Of a stretch of 64,000 bases of DNA, positions 35,869 through 45,818 are shown piece by piece. Under the pieces are notes generated by a model. It made no database searches. It saw nothing but the letters and a program-made list of their open reading frames with translations, and was not told the DNA's origin. The first letter of the stretch is position 1; each line of letters begins with the position of its first letter. Source of the DNA: a virus; IMG/VR virus record IMGVR_UViG_3300042889_001540, positions 38,064-102,063 of that record; one strand, given 5' to 3'. The position numbers and the translations under genes were made by a program.

Positions 35869-36154
35869 TTTCTATTTTTTTAATGTGTGGTAATTTGTTT
35901 GTTTTATTTCTATTGTATTTTGAAGGGTCCTCTTCATATAGTACATCAACTTCTTCTTCATGAAAAGTGATTAATCGAATACTGTTCACACCTTCTTCAT
36001 TAACCCCCTCATCTAACATCCCAAATAAAACGCTATCACCAATTTGTTTACTCCTACCTGAAAAGTAAGTTTTATCTTTTAGTTGACTTAAAATTTCATA
36101 AGACAACATTTTATTGTCCCTCAATTGTAAATCAATTTCTTCTTTAAATGTCAT
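35858..36154 (-). CDS. Hypothetical protein between ssb and uvsX
   Basis: 98 aa, not recognised. Acidic and helical at the start (MTFKEEIDLQLRDNK), with a possible fold core (DSVLFGMLDEGVNEEGVNSI) and a basic C-terminus (RNKTNKLPHIKKIENG). It overlaps the uvsX start by 11 bases, so translation is coupled. In T4 the mediator UvsY acts with UvsX and gp32; this protein is in the right neighbourhood but shows no UvsY motif, so the link is only a suggestion. Confidence 0.6.
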   Translation of the reverse strand: MTFKEEIDLQLRDNKMLSYEILSQLKDKTYFSGRSKQIGDSVLFGMLDEGVNEEGVNSIRLITFHEEEVDVLYEEDPSKYNRNKTNKLPHIKKIENGN

Positions 36155-36171
36155 ATAATAATATTATTAAT

Positions 36172-36204
36172 ACTTGGACAATAAGTATGTCTTACGGTCC
36201 AAGT
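36172..36204. other. Strong hairpin between ssb and the 98-aa gene
   Basis: ACTTGGAC (36172-36179) pairs with GTCCAAGT (36197-36204), with an inner TAAG/CTTA stem and 5-base loop. A T-rich run follows on the plus strand and only a weak one on the minus strand, so it may be a partial terminator or a 5' leader structure for the downstream gene. Confidence 0.55.
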
Positions 36205-36218
36205 TTTATTATTTTATT

Positions 36219-37070
36219 TTAGAATGGAAGCTCTTCATCAGGTAAATCATTCATTTGTGGGTCAATAGGACTTTCATTTGATTTAGCACCACCAAAAGAC
36301 TCTGTACCGACTGAATCACTTTCGTAAGAATATCCACCTTTATCTGAATCCCATCTTGGAGTTTCCCCACGAGCAATTGCTTCAAGATATTCAACCGGTT
36401 TTTTAGAATAAACATCTAACCAAGTTAACTCATCATTAATCCAAGCATCTGCCTGTGCTTGGTCTGTATGTACAGGACCTTTGTCTTCATACATAATTGT
36501 AGATACAGTCGTGTATTCTTTTCCTTTTGGTGTTTTAGCCTTAGATAATTCAATGATTAAATCTCTACCTTCTTGAGCGTTGGTAATATCACCTTTGTTT
36601 CTCCAAATTGGGATAATTTTATCTAAGATACCATCGTTTTTGTAGTTATGTTTGAATCTCCAAAATTTAGGTCCGTGGTCTTCATTATCTCTATCGATAA
36701 CTTTTACGATATAGAATTTACGAGAACGGTACTGAGTAGCTAATTGTTTGTCAGATTCTTTTCCGGTTGAAATTAACTCTTCGTAAACCTCATTTAAAGG
36801 TGAACGCTCGTTATCATTCTTTCCCGGGTCGTAGAATTTTTGCCATTGTCCCCCAACTTGAATCTCATGATACCAAGCCTCTTTGAATGGTGAAGAACCA
36901 TCACTCGTAGGTAGGATTCTAACTCTTCTTTGTCCTGATTGCTCCTTATCACCTAAGATAAGTGCAAAATATTTTTTCATTCTTTCGTCTTGCGACATTT
37001 TTCCTTGGGCCCCGCCCCCTGATTGTTTTGAATTTTCGTACTGTGCCAATACGGCGTCTAATGAACTCAT
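36219..37070 (-). CDS. ssb: Single-stranded DNA-binding protein, T4 gp32-like
   Basis: 283 aa (T4 gp32 is 301). It coats ssDNA and organises replication and recombination proteins. It has the gp32 outline: a basic, Lys-rich N-terminal region (MSQDERMKKYFALIL), an OB-fold core (VRILPTSDG, YIVKVIDRDNEDHGPKFWRF), a Gly/Ser-rich hinge and an acidic C-terminal tail ending DLPDEELPF, the type of tail that recruits partners. The Cys/His zinc site of T4 gp32 is absent. Upstream lies a Bacteroidota-type promoter candidate and the terminator of the previous gene; downstream is a strong hairpin. Family call is from overall pattern. Confidence 0.82.
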   Translation of the reverse strand: MSSLDAVLAQYENSKQSGGGAQGKMSQDERMKKYFALILGDKEQSGQRRVRILPTSDGSSPFKEAWYHEIQVGGQWQKFYDPGKNDNERSPLNEVYEELISTGKESDKQLATQYRSRKFYIVKVIDRDNEDHGPKFWRFKHNYKNDGILDKIIPIWRNKGDITNAQEGRDLIIELSKAKTPKGKEYTTVSTIMYEDKGPVHTDQAQADAWINDELTWLDVYSKKPVEYLEAIARGETPRWDSDKGGYSYESDSVGTESFGGAKSNESPIDPQMNDLPDEELPF

Positions 37071-37102
37071 GTGTTAAATAATTAAATTGTTAAATTGTTA
37101 AA

Positions 37103-37133
37103 TAAACATAAGTGATAAATCGGGAAAAGTCAA
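37103..37133 (-). promoter_or_regulatory. Bacteroidota-type promoter candidate for ssb
   Basis: On the minus strand TTG (37133-37131), 20 bases, then TATGTTTA (37110-37103). This fits the TTG-N17-23-TAnnTTTG pattern used by the Bacteroidota housekeeping sigma factor except for the last base. It lies 33 bases before the ssb start, after the upstream terminator. Confidence 0.55.
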
Positions 37134-37139
37134 ATTAAA

Positions 37140-37163
37140 AAAGGTGTCCGTTAAGACACCTTT
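37140..37163 (-). terminator. Rho-independent terminator after gene 37174-37875
   Basis: A 9-bp perfect stem (AAAGGTGTC / GACACCTTT) with a 6-base loop is followed on the minus strand by further T residues (TTTTTT in total with the stem end). It is 10 bases after the stop codon. Confidence 0.88.
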
Positions 37164-37173
37164 GAAGTTTTTA

Positions 37174-37875
37174 TTATCGTTTGAATGAGGTTTTGTAGTC
37201 GTCTCGTTGAGAACCTGGTTGGAAGGAATTTTTAATATCGCTTGAATTAATGTCTTCAACTTCATCGGAAGTTAAAACATATTCATTTTTTCCGGTCATT
37301 TCCATTTCGTCTTGTTTGTCATCAAAAAATTGAGATAATTTTTGATTGAAAGGGTATGAATCGTAACTTCTCAATTCTAATTTCTCTTGAGGTGTTTTTT
37401 CTCGATATTTTTCAATTTTACTTTCAAGTGAATTTAATTTGTTCATTACATTATCCATCTCTCCTAATTTGGATTCTAAGTTAGATAGTTGACTGAATAA
37501 GTTTTCAAAATACTCATCTTGTTTAGTTTCAATATTTTTTTGAGAATTAACCAAATCAGTAATTTCAAGTTCTTCACTTCCACTACCATCATCAGTTGAT
37601 TCTTCAGAACTACCCTCATCATCGATTTTTTCTACATCAGGGTCAGTTGCAACATCAATTGCTTGTGGTATATCTCCAGGTGCCGGTGGTGGTACTGCCT
37701 CAGATGGTGCTGGAGCCGGTGGAGTTTCTTCTCCCGGTGGGGCCATTGGTGGTGTCAAAGCACCTAATTCATCTTCAATGGGTGTTTCAGGTTCAACCGC
37801 AGCTTGTTCCATAATATAATTGTTAATATTATGATACCTTGTAATTTCTTGTATTAATTTTCTATCTAATGCCAT
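37174..37875 (-). CDS. Acidic Pro-rich, coiled-coil protein, function unknown
   Basis: 233 aa. The first 25 residues (MALDRKLIQEITRYHNINNY and IMEQ) are helical and contain LIQE and IME sequences of the (L/I)xE kind cut by T4-type prohead protease. Residues about 30-70 are Pro/Ala-rich (PPMAPPGEETPPAPAPSEAV), about 75-105 very acidic (DEGSSEESTDDGSGSEE), and 110-165 a predicted coiled coil (FENLFSQLSNLESKLGEMDN). The charge pattern recalls scaffold or core proteins. It is 6 bases after the 74-aa gene and ends at a terminator. The function is not known; a head-core role is speculation. Confidence 0.65.
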   Translation of the reverse strand: MALDRKLIQEITRYHNINNYIMEQAAVEPETPIEDELGALTPPMAPPGEETPPAPAPSEAVPPPAPGDIPQAIDVATDPDVEKIDDEGSSEESTDDGSGSEELEITDLVNSQKNIETKQDEYFENLFSQLSNLESKLGEMDNVMNKLNSLESKIEKYREKTPQEKLELRSYDSYPFNQKLSQFFDDKQDEMEMTGKNEYVLTSDEVEDINSSDIKNSFQPGSQRDDYKTSFKR

Positions 37876-37881
37876 TTTTAA

Positions 37882-38106
37882 TTATCCGTTTAATAATTGT
37901 TTAATTCCTCCTGCTGTCTCAACTCTAACTTTTCTGTTAATCGTTGTTTGATGTCCAGCTCTTTCAATAAGCCCATCTCTTTCTCTGATTGTATAACAAT
38001 CACCTGTATCTAAATCACAAACTTGTTGTGTTCCATCACCGTTATCTGTTTGAGAAACTCTTGTTGATTTTCCAAGATAGTTGTCTAATGCTGATTTTAT
38101 GTTCAT
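37882..38106 (-). CDS. Small hypothetical protein
   Basis: 74 aa, not recognised. A short N-terminal helix (MNIKSALDNYLGKST) is followed by a beta-rich core with two Cys in VCDLDTGDCYTIRERDGLI and a C-terminal VETAGGIKQLLNG. It starts 32 bases downstream of the giant hub gene, with a TATTTAT element 16-22 bases before the start, and leads into the 233-aa gene after 6 bases. Confidence 0.6.
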   Translation of the reverse strand: MNIKSALDNYLGKSTRVSQTDNGDGTQQVCDLDTGDCYTIRERDGLIERAGHQTTINRKVRVETAGGIKQLLNG

Positions 38107-38121
38107 AAAATTGTTTTTATT

Positions 38122-38128
38122 ATAAATA
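38122..38128 (-). promoter_or_regulatory. TATTTAT element upstream of the 74-aa gene
   Basis: Coding strand ATATTTATAATAAAAACA precedes the ATG at 38106 by about 15 bases, in the gap after the hub gene. Confidence 0.45.
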
Positions 38129-38138
38129 TATCATTATG

Positions 38139-41100
38139 TTATAAAGTGAAAACATCACTTATTATTGTTTGTACCAATATTTCACCTCCAATTGGTGAGG
38201 TAGTCCCGTATGGTCGATATTCAACTTGTAATCTGAAAGACCCTAATTTGTTAAGGGTTATTTCATTTGTATAATTTGTTGTTATCCCCCCAATCCCACT
38301 ATAATTAACTATTTCATATGTGGTAGCGTTTAAAATTTTAGTACTAACGACATTTTGAGTAGTAAAAGGTTTTTCAGTAATAAAATTATATGTAATATAA
38401 CCACCCGCGGGTTTTTTAATATTATAGTAACTCCACCCTTCCCCTTGTAAATTTGGGGAATCAAAAAGTTTAATTAACGATAGTTTTTGTTGAGGAAACG
38501 TTGGTAAAGTTTGACTTGTTGGCACATTCTCAACCGGTACTTGGGTTTGCCCAGGAGCGGTATACCATACCTTAAATGGAAATTGTTGTACCACAGGTTG
38601 CTCTACCCCTTTATATGCTTTTAATATAAACACAAGGTCTATTTGCGTTTTACCTTCAATTTTTGGAATACTATCAATAAAGTAAGATTCTACTTCAGTT
38701 AATGTCACATTAAATTCGTTATTTAAAACTTGTCCTCCAACACTTATTTCACTTTGTGAAATATATTTTCGACTAACTTTACCATTAACTTCTACCAACT
38801 CATAAACAGTATACCTCATGTCAGGATTAGGAGATAAAACATATCCCGTTGATTGAGGATTTATCTTGACATTTAAAGATTGGGTTTTACTCTCATTTAA
38901 TTGTATCTCAGTACCAATCATAGTCAAAGGTCCGACAGTTTGAGGATTAGTATTTGATGATTGTAATTGTTCCGAAGTTGACGGATTTGTCGTTTGATTT
39001 TGAGGGTTTTGATAACCTCCCGGTGATGATGCAGATGATGCAACTATTGATGGGTCAAACGTATAGTCCCCAACACTTGTAAAGACCCCATTTGGTGTTG
39101 TAATAACAATCTTACCTTTACTAATAACCTTACCAGTTCCAATTATTGGAGTATTAAATCTTAAGGTAGTACCATTAAACACGGTAAATTCAGTAGATGG
39201 TACATTAACCCCGTTAACCTTAATTGAACTTGTTCCATTAAAATCAGTACCATTAACTTGAACTATTGTACCTGTATTTCCAGATAGTGGTGAGAATGAT
39301 GTTATTATTGGTGGTGGACAAGATAGTTGTGATACAACCGCAGTAGTTGTCGGCACCCCATTACTTGAACCCTTACTTTCAACTTCATTTATCGTGTTTT
39401 TTAAATCTTCAACAATCGCCTTTGTCGCTATTTTAACACCAAGTGCCGAAGTTAAGGCACGGTCAAAAGTATTTTTTAATGTCTCATAATCCTTAATATG
39501 TGTATCATAATATGATTCAGATAAAACTTTAACCGGCCAAAAACAAGCATAATATTTAACAAGTCCAAGATTCGATATTTGTGGAATTCTTTCTCGTATT
39601 CTTGCGGACATAAATGCAATAAAATTATCTATTGTACTAAAATTTGCAATAGGTAATGATTCTTTTGTTGCAGGGGTTTGATTAAGATTAAGGCAAGAAT
39701 AAGTACTTAAAAATGTCCCGTCAATTTCCCCATAATCAATATCTAATGTCACAGTTGCAAAATTATGATTCCATCCGTTAAATTTACCTATTTTACTATT
39801 ACTCGCCTTTTGAAATGTTCTAACATATGAAATACAATAAATAATTGTTGCTAACTCAAGATTATTTGGCATGATTCTTTTAAGTGCCTCAGCAAATTGT
39901 GATTCAGTTATCCCTGTAAGAACCGCGTTAGTTGATTGAAACTTTTTATTAAGATAAATCGGTAATACTTTACTTTCACATTGATTAGTAGTTCCTTTAG
40001 TACTATTCGCCGATTGTACGATATTATTTGATTTAGTACTTTCAGTTGAAGCGCTTAAAACATTAATTGTATCTTTCTTAATTTTAAGAAGTTCCTCAAC
40101 TTTGGTTAGTAAATTTTGATTAATACTTTGAATAAAATTATCAATTGCTGGTAAATCATAAACCCCTTGTCTAACTCCTTGAAATGTTGTTTGGAATTGA
40201 CCCGGTTGAATAGAATGTTCAACTTGTTGTATCATATATGGGCCATTAAACATTGGTACATGTCTTAAATTAAAATACATGGTCGGTTGTAATAACGCAT
40301 TACCTAAACAAACGACCGAACATTTATAACTTCTTTGTTTGTATAAATTATATAAACTGGCATTTTGAGTTGCAACATTTTTACCTGACGCTTGGTCAAC
40401 CATATTTAATTGAGTTGCAATTGTTTCTGATGTTGCAACCCCATTATCTTGTGACACACTAAAAGAATAAAAAACATTTTGATTTCTAATTCCAATATCA
40501 ACACTAAACCCTACGCATTTATTTGAAACACCCCAATCTTTTTTACCAACTTGGTTTTCAATTAAAGGGTTTTCAGATGCCCTACCCATATCAAACGCAT
40601 CATCTCGGAATCTAAAATTACCTTTTGGTAAATTTAAATATTGTGATGGTTTACCAACATAGAAACAAACCATTTTTGAACTTGATTTTCTATAATCAAC
40701 ATCTAAAAATGTACCCCATAAGTTATTAGCAAATTCCAACGAACCTTCCGCTCTATTCGGAATTGTGGTACCATCTACATCTTGAACATTGTAAAAATTA
40801 ATATATGCAGGTAAATTCATTACCGTAAAATTATTTTTAATTAATAATCCACTAATAAAAGTATAAACACTCATTGACTCATTTATTGATTTTTGACTGA
40901 ACATATTTCTCATTTCAAAAATATCTAATAAGATAGTATCACCAATATTTCTTGACGCCCTATCTAAAAATAAAATATCTTCAAATAATGTCTTACTTTT
41001 ATAATCTCCACCAGCAATCCATTTATCGTTTAACGCTTTGAAAACTTCATAATTTTCAACCTTACTCTGTTGACTGTCAATAGCACTTTGAATTGTTTTT

Positions 41101-44100
41101 TCCGGTAATTGTTCTTGGTCAGGTAAATTTTTTCTAACCCCTTCCAGTACAAGATTTAAAAAATTATCTTGTAAAACACTTTCATTTGTAAGGTATTGGT
41201 TAATTTGTGCTTGAAATTGTGCAACAGTGATATTTGGGTTTTTTAATTTTTGAGTGGCATACATTTTAATAATTGGTGCCAATAAAACAACATTATCAAC
41301 AGTAAATTGAATATTATTATCAATGAAAAAATCAGTGATGTATGAACCGGTACTGCTGTATACAACATTATTTATAGTTGAAAACCCCACTTCAGTTTCA
41401 AGAGTAATCCAAGCGTTTGGATTTAACAATTGAGACTGACTAAGACTTAATGAACTTGTTTTTGTTGGTAAAGTATTTTTTACATACGGTTGAAACTTAA
41501 TTGGGTCAATGACTTTTTGAACATTATTATGGGACAAATAAGAATCGAAAATTCTTCTATTATAATTTGACGGATTACCGTATCTAAATAAGATATCATA
41601 ATTCATAAAATCTTTAATACCTGTTTGAAAAACATTATATTGGTTTCCAATTGTATTAGAAAAATAATTGAGGTCTGAAACCTCTTTTCCTTGAATTGGG
41701 ACTGTCATTAAATTTCTAAATAATGACTGAAAATTTCTAAAATTATCATTAGTATCGACAGGTGAAGTATCAAATTGGGATACTTGCGCGTTTGTCGCAC
41801 TATTTGTAATAGGTTTACTAAAGTTTAAAAATTCTTGTTCAAATAAATCTAATATTTTTTTCTCAAAAACTGAAAATATCTCCTCAATTTCTGTATAATT
41901 ATCACCGTTCAAAAAATATAATGGTGATTGTGTCTCCCCGCTATTAATTCGAGTAATATAAGAATCCGGTTGTGGATACGTAATTTGATTACTATCAAAA
42001 TAACCATAGTTTGGTGCCGACCATAAAGTCCTAACAGAACCATTATAAACACTTGGGTTTGATGTTAAATTAACCTTAGTATTATTTCCCGTGGTTAAAT
42101 TATCAACACAGGCAATTTTTGACTGATTTAGAGGATTACCAAATGAAGGTACAACATAGTAATCTGTACCTTTAGTATTACTTACCGGGTTACAATTAAC
42201 ATCAGGATAATAATTACTACTACTAAGTAATACAGAATATGTAATAACATTTAATGTTTTACCATTTTGATTTGCGGATATAATATTTGAATCTGAGAAA
42301 TTATACAATTTCATACCACCTTTAACACTATTTTCAATCTCAAGATTAGTATATTCATCATATAATTCAAACCCATTATAAAACACATTAAAATCATTAA
42401 TTACTTTAGGATAAAACCCTACATTCATTTTAGCAGTTGTTGGGGTTTCTTCTTGTAGTGTAATTGAAATTGGTGATTCATTATAATTAAATTGGTATGT
42501 TTGAGTATTTGAACTTAGTATAGGACTATAATTTGTTGTGTAGTCGAAATTAGTCCAAGCACTTGATAAAATATCAACATTAGATTCTTTGTATTTTTTA
42601 TAACGATGCCATATAGACCCATACTTTAATATCCAAGCATATGGTAGTTTATGTATTGCTCCAAATTTTTTGAAACAAGATGAAATATAATCTAACTCAT
42701 CAGGAACGGTATTAGTGTTGGTCTTATACCGTTCTCTTAAAGTCGCCAAAGGCAATGAATTTAAAAAGAGATACGCGGATTGTACATAAGGATAAGGGTC
42801 ACTTGTTCTATTATTTTGAACACCATTCATAATTGAATTAACAAAATATGGAGTATTCAACATAGAAGTTGTCGTTTTAAACGGTAATACATCTGTTGGA
42901 GTCGTAGCGTCATAATATCCTTCAGTTGCAACGAAATTTTTAGGTTCTCTTTCTAAATAAAAATCTTTTAAACCATATGGATTTAATAAATTAAATTGTA
43001 ATGCGACTAATGATGGATTTTGGTTTTGATAAAATGAAAAATTAGTAACCGGTCTATTTGTTGTAAAATTATATACATCATTAAAATTTGATATGATTTT
43101 TCTTGGTTCAAATATCTTTAAAGTTTTTTTAGTATTATACACTTCATTACCAACTGACTTTTTACTTGAACTTAGGTTATTTAAACACCAAGTGGGGTTA
43201 GTGTATGGTAAGGTATCTACAATCAAAGGTTCGTTTGATGCATTTTTTAATAATACATCTAAAGCAAATGATTTAGTACTAACTTGTGGTATTTTACCAA
43301 TATCAGATGTAGATAAAATACTATAAGAATTATTAACTAAATTTTTAATATATGGTGTAACAAAGAAATCACGAATATAATCTTGGTAAGCTCGACCGGT
43401 ACCGTCATTTGATATGGTACTTAAAAATTGCGGATATGAATTTGCCTTTAAATTATAATTTTTAAGTTTTAATGTTAGATATGGTGAACTTATACCAAGT
43501 CCTTTAACAATGTTGTTAACTTCCGATTCAACATTTAACTTAATTAATTCATCAATTTGATTAGAATTTGCTCTAATTAATCCGGAATAATGTGATGTTA
43601 AAAATTGTCGTTCCCAAATTTCATAAAAGAATTTAACCTCTTCTTTATTGACATATGGTAATCCCGCAGATGGAAACTCAATTGCATTTATATTAATTCG
43701 ATTAGTATCTCTTTCATTATCTAATGGTGGCGGGGCAATCGGAATTGTAAATTTTTGAGTTAGTCCCTTCATATACTCTTCGACAAATTCAACTTCAGGC
43801 CATTTATCAAAAAGATAACCTTGTGTTAAGTTAACAACTGTTGGGTCAGCAATATATTTTAATTGAAATCTTCCTTTTTTATCTTCGGGTGTTTCAACAA
43901 AAAATAATGGCCATGGATATACCGGTTCTTCCGAATTCGATAAACCTTGATTAGATTCTTTGGCACTAACAGATATTGGGACTTTCTGTCTCGTCTCAGA
44001 ACTTTGAGCAGAAGACGGATTATCCATAATGGCTTGTTTTCTAACAGGGTCATATTTTACATTCCAAGCATTAGTATGAACATCATCTAATAATCTAATA

Positions 44101-45818
44101 AACGCCTCTGCAGATGCCATAACAACTGCAATCATATTTCTAACTGTTGGTTTAAATCCAAGACCACTGTCAGTGTCTTCAATTTTTCTTAACAATTCCG
44201 CAGAAATTGATGATTCATATTCTGATAATTTTTTATTTGCATCAGTCTCTAATAAAGATATCTGACCATCAAATCTATTCGTCCCTTCAAAGATAAAAAA
44301 ACTTGGTGCCAATACTTCTGATTTTGAAATTACAGGAAGTTTTGTTTGATATAATTGTTCTTTAAAAGCATTTATGTCATCTTCTGTCGGTAATACTTTA
44401 CCTGTTTGTAACCTTACTGTTTCTTTCCAATTGATAGCACCATCAACTGGTGGGTCAATTTTAAGAGTGTTAAATTTAATAGGATTTGGAATTGGGGATT
44501 CCCCATTTTTACCTAAAGTTTCATTTTCAGATAAAGCTTTGTTAAATTTATCAACATAACTTTCCAATAATTTACCGGCAGTTTCTTTTTCCCCCAAGGT
44601 TAATTTTTTATAAACATAAACTTTTTCATTTGTATTATTTAACACAATTGGTTTTGGGTCAATATAGGTATTAAACCATGAAATGTTTGTTCCCCTAATC
44701 GCAGAAAAATATTGTTTTAATATTTCTTTATAATTACGAATATTAGTAAGAGGCATAACCTTCGCTTTAGGAAATTTATCCATAATACGATTCTCAAATG
44801 TACTCAACTTAGTCATCAATTGGAATAATGTTAATTCCGGTAAATCAGCCGGAATTAATCCTTTTGCCTTATATTCACTATAAACCTCAACAATTTTTTG
44901 ATAACCCTTTTCCGAAACTATTTGAGTAACAACAGAGTTATCACTTTGAGAATTATTCTGTGAAATAACTCCTTGAGCCTTTGATTGTGATTCTGCCGTC
45001 TTATTAGATTCCTGTGTTCCTGTAGGAGATGTCGAAATATTAAATGTTTGACCATACATGTGTGGTACTGCCATTAAATGTCCCATTGATATTTCATTTA
45101 AGACATTAAACTTGTATCCTTTAAATTGTAAATCCACTTGATAGTTACCACTAAATGTATTAAATGTTGCATGAAATTTTTCCAAATTTAATTGATATCT
45201 AATTGCCTGTCCATAATACCCTTTTAATGTTAAATAAAAGGGTGGGTAAGGAAGATTAAAAAAAGCGGCATAAGGCGAATTATTACCCAACGAAAACAAT
45301 GCTTTACCTTGAACATCCTCCAACCTCATACTAACTGAAGGTACAAAAGACGAATTAGTTGTTATATTAATTGATGTAATCCCAAGTAATCCATTATCAA
45401 ACACATTTGTTAAATTGGCCGGAGAACTGATTGAATATGCCTGATTACCGTCATTAGTCGGAACTGTCTTTTCCATCATTTGATTATCACCATTAAACTT
45501 AGTTGAATTATTACCTGTCAATTCATCGTAATACCCAACCCCTAAAAAACTATCTTTGGTTGGTTTTAAAAAATTCATCTTGGCAACTGATATAGTTCTA
45601 ATTCTATCTTCAGGACTTGCACCAACTGCAAGTTTAGTTCTTGGAAGAACTTCCGCCTCCAAATTTGCAAACATTACTAAACTCTCATGGTCTATTAATC
45701 TTTCTTGTATTTTCCCTTGTGAATCTATTGTTTTATTAGGGTCAACTACAATAATGTTATTGTAATCAAACTCAACTAATATATCTCCGCTGTTGTCCGC
45801 TCTTAAGTTACCTGCCAT
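38139..45818 (-). CDS. Giant baseplate hub/spike protein with IPT/TIG domain
   Basis: 2559 aa, the largest gene here. It follows the gp53-like wedge gene with an 11-base overlap. Residues about 1805-1890 contain TMYFNLRHVPMFNGPYMIQQ and VEHSIQPGQFQTTFQGVRQG, a pattern of gp27/gpD-type hub proteins. Residues about 1960-2110 (ATIIYCISYVRTFQ ... FNGWNHNFATVTLD) might be a cell-wall-hydrolase-like domain; no catalytic residues can be assigned with confidence. Residues about 2170-2260 are an IPT/TIG domain (ITSFSPLSGNTGTIVQVNG, GTDFNGTSSIKVNG). The first 350 residues (PPFYLTLKGYYGQAIRYQLN) also look hub-like. A fused hub with host-envelope-binding additions is the best reading. Confidence 0.8.
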   Translation of the reverse strand: MAGNLRADNSGDILVEFDYNNIIVVDPNKTIDSQGKIQERLIDHESLVMFANLEAEVLPRTKLAVGASPEDRIRTISVAKMNFLKPTKDSFLGVGYYDELTGNNSTKFNGDNQMMEKTVPTNDGNQAYSISSPANLTNVFDNGLLGITSINITTNSSFVPSVSMRLEDVQGKALFSLGNNSPYAAFFNLPYPPFYLTLKGYYGQAIRYQLNLEKFHATFNTFSGNYQVDLQFKGYKFNVLNEISMGHLMAVPHMYGQTFNISTSPTGTQESNKTAESQSKAQGVISQNNSQSDNSVVTQIVSEKGYQKIVEVYSEYKAKGLIPADLPELTLFQLMTKLSTFENRIMDKFPKAKVMPLTNIRNYKEILKQYFSAIRGTNISWFNTYIDPKPIVLNNTNEKVYVYKKLTLGEKETAGKLLESYVDKFNKALSENETLGKNGESPIPNPIKFNTLKIDPPVDGAINWKETVRLQTGKVLPTEDDINAFKEQLYQTKLPVISKSEVLAPSFFIFEGTNRFDGQISLLETDANKKLSEYESSISAELLRKIEDTDSGLGFKPTVRNMIAVVMASAEAFIRLLDDVHTNAWNVKYDPVRKQAIMDNPSSAQSSETRQKVPISVSAKESNQGLSNSEEPVYPWPLFFVETPEDKKGRFQLKYIADPTVVNLTQGYLFDKWPEVEFVEEYMKGLTQKFTIPIAPPPLDNERDTNRININAIEFPSAGLPYVNKEEVKFFYEIWERQFLTSHYSGLIRANSNQIDELIKLNVESEVNNIVKGLGISSPYLTLKLKNYNLKANSYPQFLSTISNDGTGRAYQDYIRDFFVTPYIKNLVNNSYSILSTSDIGKIPQVSTKSFALDVLLKNASNEPLIVDTLPYTNPTWCLNNLSSSKKSVGNEVYNTKKTLKIFEPRKIISNFNDVYNFTTNRPVTNFSFYQNQNPSLVALQFNLLNPYGLKDFYLEREPKNFVATEGYYDATTPTDVLPFKTTTSMLNTPYFVNSIMNGVQNNRTSDPYPYVQSAYLFLNSLPLATLRERYKTNTNTVPDELDYISSCFKKFGAIHKLPYAWILKYGSIWHRYKKYKESNVDILSSAWTNFDYTTNYSPILSSNTQTYQFNYNESPISITLQEETPTTAKMNVGFYPKVINDFNVFYNGFELYDEYTNLEIENSVKGGMKLYNFSDSNIISANQNGKTLNVITYSVLLSSSNYYPDVNCNPVSNTKGTDYYVVPSFGNPLNQSKIACVDNLTTGNNTKVNLTSNPSVYNGSVRTLWSAPNYGYFDSNQITYPQPDSYITRINSGETQSPLYFLNGDNYTEIEEIFSVFEKKILDLFEQEFLNFSKPITNSATNAQVSQFDTSPVDTNDNFRNFQSLFRNLMTVPIQGKEVSDLNYFSNTIGNQYNVFQTGIKDFMNYDILFRYGNPSNYNRRIFDSYLSHNNVQKVIDPIKFQPYVKNTLPTKTSSLSLSQSQLLNPNAWITLETEVGFSTINNVVYSSTGSYITDFFIDNNIQFTVDNVVLLAPIIKMYATQKLKNPNITVAQFQAQINQYLTNESVLQDNFLNLVLEGVRKNLPDQEQLPEKTIQSAIDSQQSKVENYEVFKALNDKWIAGGDYKSKTLFEDILFLDRASRNIGDTILLDIFEMRNMFSQKSINESMSVYTFISGLLIKNNFTVMNLPAYINFYNVQDVDGTTIPNRAEGSLEFANNLWGTFLDVDYRKSSSKMVCFYVGKPSQYLNLPKGNFRFRDDAFDMGRASENPLIENQVGKKDWGVSNKCVGFSVDIGIRNQNVFYSFSVSQDNGVATSETIATQLNMVDQASGKNVATQNASLYNLYKQRSYKCSVVCLGNALLQPTMYFNLRHVPMFNGPYMIQQVEHSIQPGQFQTTFQGVRQGVYDLPAIDNFIQSINQNLLTKVEELLKIKKDTINVLSASTESTKSNNIVQSANSTKGTTNQCESKVLPIYLNKKFQSTNAVLTGITESQFAEALKRIMPNNLELATIIYCISYVRTFQKASNSKIGKFNGWNHNFATVTLDIDYGEIDGTFLSTYSCLNLNQTPATKESLPIANFSTIDNFIAFMSARIRERIPQISNLGLVKYYACFWPVKVLSESYYDTHIKDYETLKNTFDRALTSALGVKIATKAIVEDLKNTINEVESKGSSNGVPTTTAVVSQLSCPPPIITSFSPLSGNTGTIVQVNGTDFNGTSSIKVNGVNVPSTEFTVFNGTTLRFNTPIIGTGKVISKGKIVITTPNGVFTSVGDYTFDPSIVASSASSPGGYQNPQNQTTNPSTSEQLQSSNTNPQTVGPLTMIGTEIQLNESKTQSLNVKINPQSTGYVLSPNPDMRYTVYELVEVNGKVSRKYISQSEISVGGQVLNNEFNVTLTEVESYFIDSIPKIEGKTQIDLVFILKAYKGVEQPVVQQFPFKVWYTAPGQTQVPVENVPTSQTLPTFPQQKLSLIKLFDSPNLQGEGWSYYNIKKPAGGYITYNFITEKPFTTQNVVSTKILNATTYEIVNYSGIGGITTNYTNEITLNKLGSFRLQVEYRPYGTTSPIGGEILVQTIISDVFTL

